A stretch of DNA of 64,000 nt. Origin: Natrinema salsiterrestre (GTDB taxonomy: Archaea; Halobacteriota; Halobacteria; Halobacteriales; Natrialbaceae). The translations under genes and the position numbers were made by a program. The notes under the pieces are model-generated. The model was not told the origin of the DNA. It did no database searches and saw only the letters and a list, made by a program, of their open reading frames with translations. How positions within the stretch are numbered: position 1 is the first letter of the stretch; each line of letters opens with the position of its first letter. Location of the stretch: NCBI RefSeq assembly GCF_029502005.1, contig NZ_JAMQOT010000013.1, positions 1-64,000 of the forward strand, in the 5' to 3' direction. Below are positions 27,547 through 36,096 of the stretch, piece after piece.

Positions 27547-27734
27547 GGAGACGAAACCCAATGCATCCGATCATTGACCGATACTCACCGGAGCGGACCC
27601 GACCCGAAACGAACCGGCATCCTGACCGCGCCACTGCTCGAGCGGAGCGCGCCGCATTCGGCCGCCGTGCGACCGTCGGCGCGGCGACGCGGTCAGCGAA
27701 CCACATCGCAGTCATTCGAGGGGACGACCGATGA
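27543..27734 (+). CDS. 63-codon ORF joined to both operon neighbours by ATGA overlaps
   Basis: ATG 27543 overlaps the stop of the binding-protein gene (ATGA). Its own stop, TGA 27732-27734, overlaps the ATG of the first permease (ATGA). The product is very Arg-rich (about 15 Arg in 63 residues) with HPDRATARAERAAFGRRATV in the middle and no membrane segment. The double coupling is the same as between the other cistrons of the operon, so ribosomes probably traverse it. Whether the peptide has a function or only bridges the gap for translational coupling cannot be told. I do not recognise a family. Confidence 0.45.
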   Translation: MRRRNPMHPIIDRYSPERTRPETNRHPDRATARAERAAFGRRATVGAATRSANHIAVIRGDDR

Positions 27735-28726
27735 CGAAGTTCCAGCGGTTCCTGCTCAAGCGGCTCGCGATCTCCGTCCTGCTGACGCTGATCGCGGTCT
27801 CGGTCATCTTCGTCGTTCTGCGGCTCCTGCCGGGGAGCCCCTTCGAGGCGCTCGTGACTTCGGGGAACCTCAATCAGGCGCAGATCGACGAGATCCGTGC
27901 GATGTACGGGCTCGACGAGCCGATGTGGAAACAGTATATCAACTACCTCGGGAGTCTGCTGACCTTCCAGTTCGGCTACTCCATCCTGCGGAGTCAGCCG
28001 GTCTGGGAAGTCCTCGAGCCGCGGCTGATCAACTCGCTGATCTTGCTCGTCCCGGCCCTCGTGACGACGGCCGTTCTGAGTTCGGTGCTGGGTATGTACG
28101 CCGGCTGGAATCGCGGGAGCCGCCTCGAGAAGTTCAGTATCGTTTCGACGACGCTGCTGCGATCGACGCCGGTCTTCATCACGGCGATCTTCTTCATCAT
28201 CGTCTTCGCATACAATCTGGAAATCGTCCCCGCGCTCGGGATGCGATCGATCCGGGCGACGCCGGACGGCTACCTCGAGACGTTCGTCTCGCTGGACTTC
28301 CTCCATCACTATATCTTACCCTTCACCGTCGCCGTCCTCTACTACAGCGGTGATTTCCTGTTGCTCGCCCGCAACGGCGTCGTCGAGAAGCGGGGATCGG
28401 AGTTCCTGAAGCTCCACCGGGCGAAGGGACTCTCGGAGATGGAACAGCTGGCCCGCGCGGGCCGGAACTCGATGCTGCCCATCCTGACGTACTTCACCCT
28501 CCGGCTGGGCATGATCTTCCAGGGACTGATCCTGCTCGAGGTGGTCTTCAGCTGGCCCGGCATCGGCCGCGAACTCGTCTTGGCCATCCAGCAGCAGGAC
28601 TATCCGCTCGTGCAGGCCGCGGTCTTCATCATGGCGCTGGCAGTTATCATCGCGAACCTCACTGCGGACGTCCTCTACGCGTACTTCGACCCGACGGTCT
28701 CCACGAACGGAGGTGGGTCCGCATGA
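27731..28726 (+). CDS. ABC transporter permease (DppB/OppB type)
   Basis: 331 aa with six membrane helices. The N-terminal FLLKRLAISVLLTLIAVSVI helix and RLLPGSPFEALVTSG are the DppB signature. The EAA-type coupling loop GVVEKRGSEFLKLHRAKGLS lies near residue 220, and SWPGIGRELVLAI follows near 275. It pairs with the next permease (overlap ATGA at 28723-28726) to form the membrane channel. Confidence 0.92.
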   Translation: MTKFQRFLLKRLAISVLLTLIAVSVIFVVLRLLPGSPFEALVTSGNLNQAQIDEIRAMYGLDEPMWKQYINYLGSLLTFQFGYSILRSQPVWEVLEPRLINSLILLVPALVTTAVLSSVLGMYAGWNRGSRLEKFSIVSTTLLRSTPVFITAIFFIIVFAYNLEIVPALGMRSIRATPDGYLETFVSLDFLHHYILPFTVAVLYYSGDFLLLARNGVVEKRGSEFLKLHRAKGLSEMEQLARAGRNSMLPILTYFTLRLGMIFQGLILLEVVFSWPGIGRELVLAIQQQDYPLVQAAVFIMALAVIIANLTADVLYAYFDPTVSTNGGGSA

Positions 28727-29643
28727 GTACCGAAACGAAGCCGAAGGCCGAGCTGTACAGACGCGTCGACGCGCTGTGGACGCTCGTGCGCGACCAGTTC
28801 GCGTTCCTGCGACGGGATCCGCTGGCGTTCGCGGGGATGCTCGTCGTCGCGGCGTTCGTCTTCCTCGGATTGTTCGGGCCGTTCCTGGCGCCCCACGACC
28901 CGATCGAACACACCGTTCGCAGCGACACCGGATCCGTGCTCCGGCTCTCTGCCCCGAGTCTGGACGCGTTCTTCGGAACCACGGCGTTCGGGAAGGACGT
29001 CCTGAGTCAATTCCTCGCCGGCGCGCGGCCGACGCTCATCGTCGGCCTGTTCGGCGGTCTGGGGACGGGCGCGCTAGGCTTCACCGTCGGCGTCGTCAGC
29101 GGCTACTACGGCGGCTGGGTCGACGAACTCCTGATGCGGCTGACCGATCTGACGTTCTCGCTGCCGTTCATGCCGATGGCGCTGCTACTGTTGACGTTCG
29201 TGACGCCGAACATCTGGCTGATCACGGCGATCATCGCCGGCTTCCTCTGGAAGATGCCGGCGCGGGTCGTCCGCTCGGAGGTGCTATCGGTCCGCGAGCG
29301 GACGTTCGTCAAGTCCGCTCGAGCCAGCGGCGCGAGCGATCTGCGGACGATGCTGTATCACGTCGCGCCGAACGTGTTGCCGATCGGGTTCCTCTACACC
29401 GCATACGGCGTCGCCTGGGCCATCGCCGCACAGGCGAGTCTCGCGTTCCTCGGCTTCGGCGATCCGACGATGACCAGCTGGGGGCGAATGCTCCGGCAGG
29501 TGTTCGCGTCGGGGAACATACGCGTCGCGTGGTGGTGGGTGCTCCCGCCCGCCATCGGTATCGCTGCGATAACCACCTCGGTGTTCCTCATCGGACGGGC
29601 CTACGAGGAAGTCATTAACCCCGAAATTCAGACCGACCAATGA
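28723..29643 (+). CDS. ABC transporter permease (DppC/OppC type)
   Basis: 306 aa. It opens with a short cytoplasmic N-terminus, then FLRRDPLAFAGMLVVAAFVF and LFGPFLAPHDPIEH, the DppC signature. FGTTAFGKDVLSQFLAGARP follows at about 85-104. The EAA loop is VRERTFVKSARASGASDLRT near residue 190, and ASLAFLGFGDPTMTSWGRML follows near 240. The stop overlaps the start of the fused ATPase gene (ATGA at 29640-29643). Confidence 0.92.
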   Translation: MSTETKPKAELYRRVDALWTLVRDQFAFLRRDPLAFAGMLVVAAFVFLGLFGPFLAPHDPIEHTVRSDTGSVLRLSAPSLDAFFGTTAFGKDVLSQFLAGARPTLIVGLFGGLGTGALGFTVGVVSGYYGGWVDELLMRLTDLTFSLPFMPMALLLLTFVTPNIWLITAIIAGFLWKMPARVVRSEVLSVRERTFVKSARASGASDLRTMLYHVAPNVLPIGFLYTAYGVAWAIAAQASLAFLGFGDPTMTSWGRMLRQVFASGNIRVAWWWVLPPAIGIAAITTSVFLIGRAYEEVINPEIQTDQ

Positions 29644-31733
29644 CGCTACTCAACGTCGAAGACCTCAAAGTCACGTACGCGACCGACGACGAAACAATCC
29701 ACGCCGTCAACGACGTCTCGTTCAGTATCGACGAGGGCGTCAACTACGGCCTCGCCGGCGAGTCAGGCTCCGGGAAGTCCACCGTCGCGGAGGCGCTATT
29801 AGGATTGCTCCCGGGGAACGGAACCGTCGAGCGCGGGACGATCGAGTTCAACGGGACGGACCTCATGTCGCTCTCGGACGCCGAGCGCCGTGACATCCTC
29901 TGGGAGGACATCGCTTACATCCCCCAGAGCGCGATGGACTCGCTCGATCCCGTGATGTCGACCGGCGATCAGATCGCACAGGCGATCCACACCCACCGCA
30001 ACGTCACGGACGCCAAGGCGCGCGATCGCGTCAAGGAACTGTTCGAGATCGTCGGCCTCGATCCGGACCGGATCGACGAATATCCCCACGAGTTCTCCGG
30101 CGGAATGCGTCAGCGAGTCACCATCGCGATGGCGCTCGCCCTCGAGCCGGACCTCATCATCGCCGACGAGCCGACGACCGGGCTGGACGTCATCGTTCAG
30201 GACAAGATCATCGACAAGATCCTCGAGATTCAGGAGCGGATGGACAGCTCCCTGCTGTTGATCACCCACGAGATCGGCGTCATCGCGGAGACCTGCGACG
30301 AATTATCGATCCTCTACGGCGGAAAGGTGATGGAACAGGGAAGTGTCGACAACGTGCTGGTCAATCCCACGAACCCCTATACGATGGGGTTGAAGAACTC
30401 CTTTCCGGAGATCGACGAGAGCGACGACCCCGTTGCGATCCCCGGCTCCCCACCGAACCTGAGCCGGGAACCAACCGCCTGCGTCTTCGAGGACCGGTGT
30501 CCGTTCGCCACGGACGAGTGCGGGGAGTCCCACCCCGAGCTGTTCGATCTCCCCAATCGGAACCACCGATCGGCCTGTCACCGCGTCAAAGAGGCGGCCC
30601 AGTTGCGACGTGACGCTCACGATCCGGAGACGTGGAACATCCCCGACGACGGGGACGACGACTCCGATCGCGGCGAGGTCATCCTCGAGACGGACGACCT
30701 CGAGAAGCACTACGAACAGAGTCAGACCCTCCTGAGCAAGTTCCGCGCCGAGGATCCCGATTACGTGAAGGCCGTCGACGGTGTTTCGTTGTCGGTCCGC
30801 CGATCCGAAGTACTGGGCATCGCGGGGGAGAGCGGCTGCGGAAAGTCGACGCTCGGCGAGACCATGGCCTTACTCGAGGATCCGACGGGAGGCGAGTTGT
30901 CGTTCGATGGAGAGTCCTACGAGCACTATCAGAACGGCAATCTGCAGGAGTTCCGGCGAAAGGCCCAGATCATCTTCCAGGATCCCTTCGACTCGCTGAA
31001 TCCCCGCCAGACCGTCCGCAAGATCGTCGGCGAACCGCTGACGATCCACGACTATCGCACCGACGAGACGGAGCAGGCGATCGTCGAGACGCTCGAGAAG
31101 GTGGGACTGACCCCTGCTGAAAAATTCCTGGACAGCTACCCGCACGAGCTCTCCGGCGGGCAGCGACAGCGCGTCGCGGTCGCCAAGGCGTTGGTGCTGG
31201 ACCCCGATTTCCTGATCTGTGACGAACCGGCGTCGATGCTGGACGTGTCGCTGAAAGTCAATCTGCTGAACCTGCTGCGGGGGCTGGCCGACACCGAGGA
31301 CATTGGGATCGTCTACATCTCCCACGACCTCGCGAGCCTGACGCAGGTTTCAGACCGGCTGGCGATCATGTATCTCGGCCGGATCATCGAGGAAGGCGAC
31401 GTCGATCGCGTCGCGAACCGACCCAGCCATCCCTACACCTCGTCGCTGCTCTCGGCCGCGCCGGAGAAGGATCCGACCGCCGATCGAGCCCGCGTCCTCC
31501 TCGAGGGGGAGCCACCGGACCCGGTCGATCTCCCCTCGGGCTGTGCGTTCGCTCCGCGCTGTCCGAAGGCCCAGGAATCGTGCTGGGAGAGCGAACCGGC
31601 AATCGACGAGACGGGAGACGAGACACATCGGGCAGCGTGTTACTTCCCGGACAGCGACGGCGAGCCGGCCGCGTCGGCGGTCGACGATCCGGAGTTGCCG
31701 GGATCCTCGAATGCCGATTCGATAGGTGACTGA
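29640..31733 (+). CDS. fused ABC ATPase (DppD-DppF) for peptide-type transporter
   Basis: 697 aa with two complete ATP-binding cassettes. First: GESGSGKST (about 40), signature FSGGMRQRVTIAMAL, Walker B LIIADEPTTGLD, then a Cys-containing oligopeptide-transporter tail (ACVFEDRCPFATDEC). Second: GESGCGKST (about 400), LSGGQRQRVAVAKAL, FLICDEPASMLD, and the tail CAFAPRCPKAQESC. In most bacteria these are two genes; the fusion is common in haloarchaea. It energises the two permeases upstream. The gene ends 5 bp before the CNNM-type gene. Confidence 0.93.
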   Translation: MTLLNVEDLKVTYATDDETIHAVNDVSFSIDEGVNYGLAGESGSGKSTVAEALLGLLPGNGTVERGTIEFNGTDLMSLSDAERRDILWEDIAYIPQSAMDSLDPVMSTGDQIAQAIHTHRNVTDAKARDRVKELFEIVGLDPDRIDEYPHEFSGGMRQRVTIAMALALEPDLIIADEPTTGLDVIVQDKIIDKILEIQERMDSSLLLITHEIGVIAETCDELSILYGGKVMEQGSVDNVLVNPTNPYTMGLKNSFPEIDESDDPVAIPGSPPNLSREPTACVFEDRCPFATDECGESHPELFDLPNRNHRSACHRVKEAAQLRRDAHDPETWNIPDDGDDDSDRGEVILETDDLEKHYEQSQTLLSKFRAEDPDYVKAVDGVSLSVRRSEVLGIAGESGCGKSTLGETMALLEDPTGGELSFDGESYEHYQNGNLQEFRRKAQIIFQDPFDSLNPRQTVRKIVGEPLTIHDYRTDETEQAIVETLEKVGLTPAEKFLDSYPHELSGGQRQRVAVAKALVLDPDFLICDEPASMLDVSLKVNLLNLLRGLADTEDIGIVYISHDLASLTQVSDRLAIMYLGRIIEEGDVDRVANRPSHPYTSSLLSAAPEKDPTADRARVLLEGEPPDPVDLPSGCAFAPRCPKAQESCWESEPAIDETGDETHRAACYFPDSDGEPAASAVDDPELPGSSNADSIGD

Positions 31734-31738
31734 GTTCC

Positions 31739-33091
31739 ATGCCCGGCCTCAGGACGATCGCGGTGCTGGAATCCGTCGGCGCTCTCGGCCTTCCAACGAG
31801 TCTTGTGGCCGTCATCGGTGTCGGAACACTTCTGGTGTTGCTCGTCCTGTCGGGGTTCTTTTCCTCGGCGGAGATCGCGATGTTCTCGCTGGCCCAGCAC
31901 CGCATCGAGGCGCTCGTCACGGATGGCACGCCCGGTGCCGAGACCGTGCAGGCCTTGAAGGACGACCCCCACCGGCTGCTGGTGACGATCCTCGTCGGTA
32001 ACAACCTCGTCAACATCGCGATGTCGTCGATCGCGACGGGACTGCTCGCGATGTACCTCGGGCAGGGCGAGGCGGTGCTCGCCGCCACGTTCGGGGTGAC
32101 GGCCGTCGTCCTCCTGTTCGGCGAGAGTGCTCCGAAGTCCTACGCGATCGAAAATACGGAGTCGTGGGCCCTCTCGGTCGCCCGACCACTGCGGCTCTCG
32201 CAGTACGCGCTGTACCCGCTGGTGGTCACGTTCGACAGGCTGACCCGCGTCATCAACGGGCTGACTGGCGGGACCCCCGTCGAATCGTCGTACGTCACCC
32301 GCAAGGAGATTCGAGAGCTGATTCGCACCGGCGAGAGTGAGGGAATCATCGAGACCGACGAGCGCGAGATGCTTCAGCGTGTACTTCGGTTCAACGACAC
32401 GATCGTGAAAGAAGTAATGACGCCGCGGTTAGACGTCACCGCCATCTCTCGAACTGCGACGGTTGACGATGCCGTCGCCAAATGCATCGAGAGCGGTCAC
32501 ACTCGTTTGCCGGTCTACGAGGGCAGCCTCGACGCCGTCGTCGGCGTGGTCGCGCTCGGCGATCTCATTCACGACTATCGCGTCGGAGATTCGGGCGATG
32601 ACAGCTCGCTCGAGAGTCATATCGAAGAGACTCTGCAGGTCCCCGAGAGCAAGCACGTCGACGAACTGTTCCGCGAAATGCGCCGGGAGCGTGTCGAACA
32701 GGTCGTCGTAATCGACGAGTTCGGGACGACGGAGGGCATCGTCACGACCGAAGACATCGTCGAATCGGTCGTCGGCGAGATACTCGATACGCAGGAGGCG
32801 GACCCGATCGAGACCGTTGACGAGCGAACGGTCCGGGTCAGCGGTGAGGTAAACGTCGAGGACGTCAACGACGCGATCGGCATCGAATTCCCGGAAGGCG
32901 AGGAGTTCGAGACGATCGCCGGGTTCGTGTTCAATCGCGCCGGGCGTTTAGTCGAACCCGGCGAGACGTTCGTGTACGAGGGCGTCGAACTGACCGTCGA
33001 ACGTGTCGACGATGCGCGAATCAAACGCGTCCGCATCAGCGAATCCGCCTCCTCGAACGGTGACGATTCAAGCGTTGCTGCCGAGGGGTAG
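31739..33091 (+). CDS. CNNM/CorC-type transporter protein (DUF21 - CBS pair - CorC_HlyC)
   Basis: 450 aa. The N-terminal DUF21 membrane domain (about 20-200) has SGFFSSAEIAMFSLAQHRIE, NNLVNIAMSS and LLFGESAPKSYAIE. A CBS pair spans about 215-345 (VMTPRLDVTAISRTATV; VEQVVVIDEFGTTEGIVTTE). The C-terminal CorC_HlyC domain (about 360-440) includes VSGEVNVEDVNDAIGIEFPE and FETIAGFVFNRAGRL. Relatives move Mg2+/Co2+ or regulate such transport; older annotation calls them hemolysins. The start is ATG 31739, 5 nt after the ATPase stop, so it may be co-transcribed with the peptide transporter, though a functional link is not evident. Confidence 0.88.
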   Translation: MPGLRTIAVLESVGALGLPTSLVAVIGVGTLLVLLVLSGFFSSAEIAMFSLAQHRIEALVTDGTPGAETVQALKDDPHRLLVTILVGNNLVNIAMSSIATGLLAMYLGQGEAVLAATFGVTAVVLLFGESAPKSYAIENTESWALSVARPLRLSQYALYPLVVTFDRLTRVINGLTGGTPVESSYVTRKEIRELIRTGESEGIIETDEREMLQRVLRFNDTIVKEVMTPRLDVTAISRTATVDDAVAKCIESGHTRLPVYEGSLDAVVGVVALGDLIHDYRVGDSGDDSSLESHIEETLQVPESKHVDELFREMRRERVEQVVVIDEFGTTEGIVTTEDIVESVVGEILDTQEADPIETVDERTVRVSGEVNVEDVNDAIGIEFPEGEEFETIAGFVFNRAGRLVEPGETFVYEGVELTVERVDDARIKRVRISESASSNGDDSSVAAEG

Positions 33092-33166
33092 AGAGATCGT
33101 TTCGGCCCTTAGGTGTACCAGACAATGAAGCCCGTTCGTACTCGCTCGAGGGGGTCCCCAGCGGGC

Positions 33167-34186
33167 TCAGTCCGCGTCGATCCGGACGAGTTGTTTCCCA
33201 ATGTTCGTCCCGTCGAACAGCCCCAGAAACGCATCGGAAGCGTTCTCGATGCCGTCGGTGACCGTCTCTCGATACTGGAGCCGGTCCTCCTCGACCCACC
33301 GCCGGAGCCGAGCATTGATGTGGTCGAACCGATCGGCGTGATCGCTGACGATAAACCCCTCGACGCGAGTGCGGGTCCGCTGGTGAAGGCGCCGCGGACC
33401 GCGTAGCCGGTCGTCGCCGTTTTCCGCGTTGTAGAGGGCGATCTTCCCGCAGACGGCCACTCGAGAGTGGTCGACGAGGTGGTCCATGACGGCGTCGGTC
33501 ACCTCCCCACCGACGTTCTCGAAGTAGAGATCGACGCCGCGCGAGCAGGCGTCGGCGACCGCTGCCGAGAGGTCGTCGGTCGTTCGGTAGTTGATCGCCG
33601 CGTCGAAGCCGAGGTCGTCGGTGAGCCAGTCGGCCTTCTCGTCTCGGCCCGTGATCCCGACCACGCGGCAGCCGGCAATCCGAGCGATCTGGCCGGCGAC
33701 GGAGCCGACTGCGCCGGCCGCGGCGGAGACGACGACCGTATCGCCGGGCTCGACCTCGCCAATGTCGACGGTGCCGACGTAGGCGGTCCGGCCGGGCATC
33801 CCGAGGACGTGGAGCGCCGTCGATACCGGCGCCGTTCCCGTGTCGACCGTCTCGAGGTCGGTGCCGTCGACGACCGCGTACTCGGCCCAGTACAGGTTGC
33901 CCAAGACAGTGTCGCCGGGCTCGAACGCGGCGTGGTTCGATTCGACGACCGTGCCGACGGCCCGTGCTCGCATCGGCTCGCCGACGGGCCACGGGTCGGC
34001 GTAGGATTGGCTGTCGCGCATCCGACCGCGCATGTACGGATCGACGGAGAGGTACTCGGTCCGGACGAGCACCTCCTTCGGTCCCGGCTCTGGGATCGGG
34101 TCGTCAGTCAGTTCAAAATTGTCGGCCGTCGGTTCGCCGGTCGGTCGTTCCGTGAGCCGCCACTGTCGATTGCGCGTTGTTACCAT
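33167..34186 (-). CDS. NADP-dependent zinc-independent MDR oxidoreductase (PTGR/LTB4DH-like)
   Basis: 339 aa. The N-terminus (NRQWRLTERPTGEPTADNFE, then LVRTEYLSVDPYMRGRMRD) is the signature of the leukotriene B4 dehydrogenase/prostaglandin reductase group, in which SVDPYMRGRM replaces zinc ligands. The Rossmann part has VVSAAAGAVGSVAGQIARIAG near residue 150. DLYFENVGGEVTDAVMDHL follows. These enzymes reduce the C=C bond of alpha,beta-unsaturated ketones or aldehydes with NADPH. It is monocistronic and convergent with the CNNM-type gene (75 bp apart). Confidence 0.9.
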   Translation of the reverse strand: MVTTRNRQWRLTERPTGEPTADNFELTDDPIPEPGPKEVLVRTEYLSVDPYMRGRMRDSQSYADPWPVGEPMRARAVGTVVESNHAAFEPGDTVLGNLYWAEYAVVDGTDLETVDTGTAPVSTALHVLGMPGRTAYVGTVDIGEVEPGDTVVVSAAAGAVGSVAGQIARIAGCRVVGITGRDEKADWLTDDLGFDAAINYRTTDDLSAAVADACSRGVDLYFENVGGEVTDAVMDHLVDHSRVAVCGKIALYNAENGDDRLRGPRRLHQRTRTRVEGFIVSDHADRFDHINARLRRWVEEDRLQYRETVTDGIENASDAFLGLFDGTNIGKQLVRIDAD

Positions 34187-34249
34187 GGCTCTCAGCCACT
34201 TCGGCGGCTTCGATCATCACAGTATGGATAGAAGCAACGGGGTATATCA

Positions 34250-34570
34250 GCTACCCACGACCAAAGTCGTGGGCTTGTCAGTGGACACCTAGTCCGTGGC
34301 AGTACATTCTGCATCCACGGACGAGAATGGCCGCAATCTGGTCCTTTCGCCGGTGCTCGAGGGTGAGATGGGGGTAATTCTGTCCGACTCGATCGGATTC
34401 GCAGACAGGGTTCACTCTCCCCGAAGATTCGTGACCTGCATTTTGGACTCGAGGACGTCCGTCTGAAAATCCGAATCTGCAACGATGAGTGATTCGCTAG
34501 GTGATTTCCGGAGGTGTCTGTCGGCCTTACACAAATACAGCGCGAAAGCCCACGACTGAAGTCGTGGGAG
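34250..34570. mobile_element. IS605-type end remnants (two palindromes, no transposase)
   Basis: CCCACGACCAAAGTCGTGGG at 34254-34273 and CCCACGACTGAAGTCGTGGG at 34549-34568 are the terminal hairpins of IS1341-type elements; the second is identical to the right-end hairpin at 23388-23407. The 275 bp between them contain no tnpB frame I can recognise. The piece is therefore a decayed or miniature non-autonomous element. It fills most of the gene-free interval 34187-34743. Confidence 0.6.
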
Positions 34571-34743
34571 GACGTCAGTGACGATGGCTTTGGAACGTAT
34601 TGTACCCCCTCCCTACTCCGCACTCAAGCGCTTCGCTCCCTACGTTATTGCTTGAGGACGGAAACTCGGTACCCGTCTTCAGTTAAATCTGGTTTTGATA
34701 CTACGCCCGAACTAATACGTACCGACGGTTATTCGTGGATACG

Positions 34744-35553
34744 ATGGTCACAGTCTCCGCATTCAAAGATGGATTCGCCGCCCTCCGATCGAATCCGATC
34801 CTGCTCGTCGCTGGCCTTCTCATTGGGGCCGGAAACCAACTGCAATACGCGGATCAGCTGATCGAATCACCATTGCTGTCAGCAGGTGTCTCACTCGCGT
34901 GGTTGGTTGTTTTCCCGTTCGTTCTCGGGGGCTTCATCGGAACCGCTCAGGCCGCGATCGAAGGAACAGACACGTCGATCACCCTATTTTTCACTGCAGC
35001 GCGGACACAGTATCTTCCACTTCTCCTTGGAACCGTGTTGTTCGTGCTTCTCGTTCTCGGAACCGCTATTGGACTTGGACTCATCGGGTTCGTTCTAGGT
35101 ATCGGTTCGATGGTGCTCGCTGTCATTAACGAGATGGCTGCCTTTGTCGCAGGTGTCGTTTCTATCCTCATCTGGTTGGTGTCGATCCTCGTTGTCATTA
35201 TGTTCGTGCAGTTTTACGACACTGCGATCGTCATCGAAAACGAGAGTGTTACTGATGCGTTCCGAAGAAGTATTGCGCTCGTCCGCTCGAACCTCAAAAG
35301 CGTCGTCGGATTTTCATTGGCGTGGATCGTCCTGTTGAACGCTTTTCTCATCCCTGAGTACCTGCTACAGTTGACGCTGACGGACGCCGGGCCAGCTGAC
35401 GTATTACCGGTCGATCTCGGGATTCCGATGGCTCTCCTAGTGCCGATCGGAGTTGCCCTTTCCGCGGTCGGTTTCGCATACTTCTATACGGTGTACACTG
35501 CCTACTACTTGCGATTAATTGCTTCCTCATCCGTTACCTCCCAATCAATATAA
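34744..35553 (+). CDS. multi-pass membrane protein (DUF7847-like)
   Basis: 269 aa from ATG 34744 (GTG 34735 is three codons upstream). It opens SAFKDGFAALRSNPILLVAG, then about six helices. A conserved-looking loop, VTDAFRRSIALVRSNLKSVV, near residue 190 recalls the amphipathic repeat in haloarchaeal DUF7847 membrane proteins. The gene two positions downstream (36093) encodes a protein with the same loop type (VESLQVSWRITANYRGKLVL), with an HTH gene between them. This suggests a small membrane-associated unit with its own regulator. The function is not known. Confidence 0.6.
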   Translation: MVTVSAFKDGFAALRSNPILLVAGLLIGAGNQLQYADQLIESPLLSAGVSLAWLVVFPFVLGGFIGTAQAAIEGTDTSITLFFTAARTQYLPLLLGTVLFVLLVLGTAIGLGLIGFVLGIGSMVLAVINEMAAFVAGVVSILIWLVSILVVIMFVQFYDTAIVIENESVTDAFRRSIALVRSNLKSVVGFSLAWIVLLNAFLIPEYLLQLTLTDAGPADVLPVDLGIPMALLVPIGVALSAVGFAYFYTVYTAYYLRLIASSSVTSQSI

Positions 35554-35643
35554 ACACCCACCGACAACTGCATACTATGGTCTCGAGCAGCCTCCGATTC
35601 GATCCGATCCCCATGACCTGACCCCACATAATATAACAGAATC

Positions 35644-36096
35644 ATGTCACGACTCCTTCCGACACAAACGGACGCCGCCGTCGAACGGAGCGATACCCCT
35701 GCTGTACTGAGCCTTGACGACGACGCGACACGAGACGTGATCGAAGCGTTGTCGTCAGAGACTGCCTACGAGATTTTCAGGCTGCTCAACGAGACGCCGG
35801 CGACCCCGTCGCGGATCGCTGACCAACTCGACCAGAGCGTTCAGAACGTCCACTACCACTTGGAGAATCTCGAAGCTGCTGGGGTAATCGAAGTAACAGA
35901 CACCTGTTATTCGGAGAAAGGCCGTGAGATGAGCGTTTTCGTCGTTTCCGAGGATCCGACGCTTCTCTTCCTCGGTACCGAGGACGATCGACCGAGTCTC
36001 AAACGCGCTTTCAAATCCGTTGCGTCACTGCTCGGCCCACCATCGATTCTGCTTGCCGCTGGTGAATCCATCTCACAGTTTGTTACCGCTGAATGA
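35644..36096 (+). CDS. ArsR/winged-helix transcriptional regulator
   Basis: 150 aa. The wHTH is clear: DVIEALSSETAYEIFRLLNE (residues about 32-51), RIADQLDQSVQNVHYHLENL (recognition helix) and AAGVIEV. It continues with YSEKGREMSVFVVSE, typical of haloarchaeal ArsR-type proteins. The C-terminal 40 residues are mildly hydrophobic (SVASLLGPPSILLAAGESIS). The gene is preceded by an AT-rich CATAATATAACA and overlaps the next gene by 4 nt (ATGA at 36093). It probably controls the two flanking membrane-protein genes. Confidence 0.8.
   Translation: MSRLLPTQTDAAVERSDTPAVLSLDDDATRDVIEALSSETAYEIFRLLNETPATPSRIADQLDQSVQNVHYHLENLEAAGVIEVTDTCYSEKGREMSVFVVSEDPTLLFLGTEDDRPSLKRAFKSVASLLGPPSILLAAGESISQFVTAE

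Noticed and set aside
27338-28309. 323-codon open frame on the minus strand
   Set aside because: Antisense to the end of the binding-protein gene and the first permease. Low-complexity Arg/Asp/Glu content.
33036-33992. 318-codon open frame on the minus strand
   Set aside because: Shadow of the MDR oxidoreductase gene in another frame of the same strand. Extremely Arg-rich.
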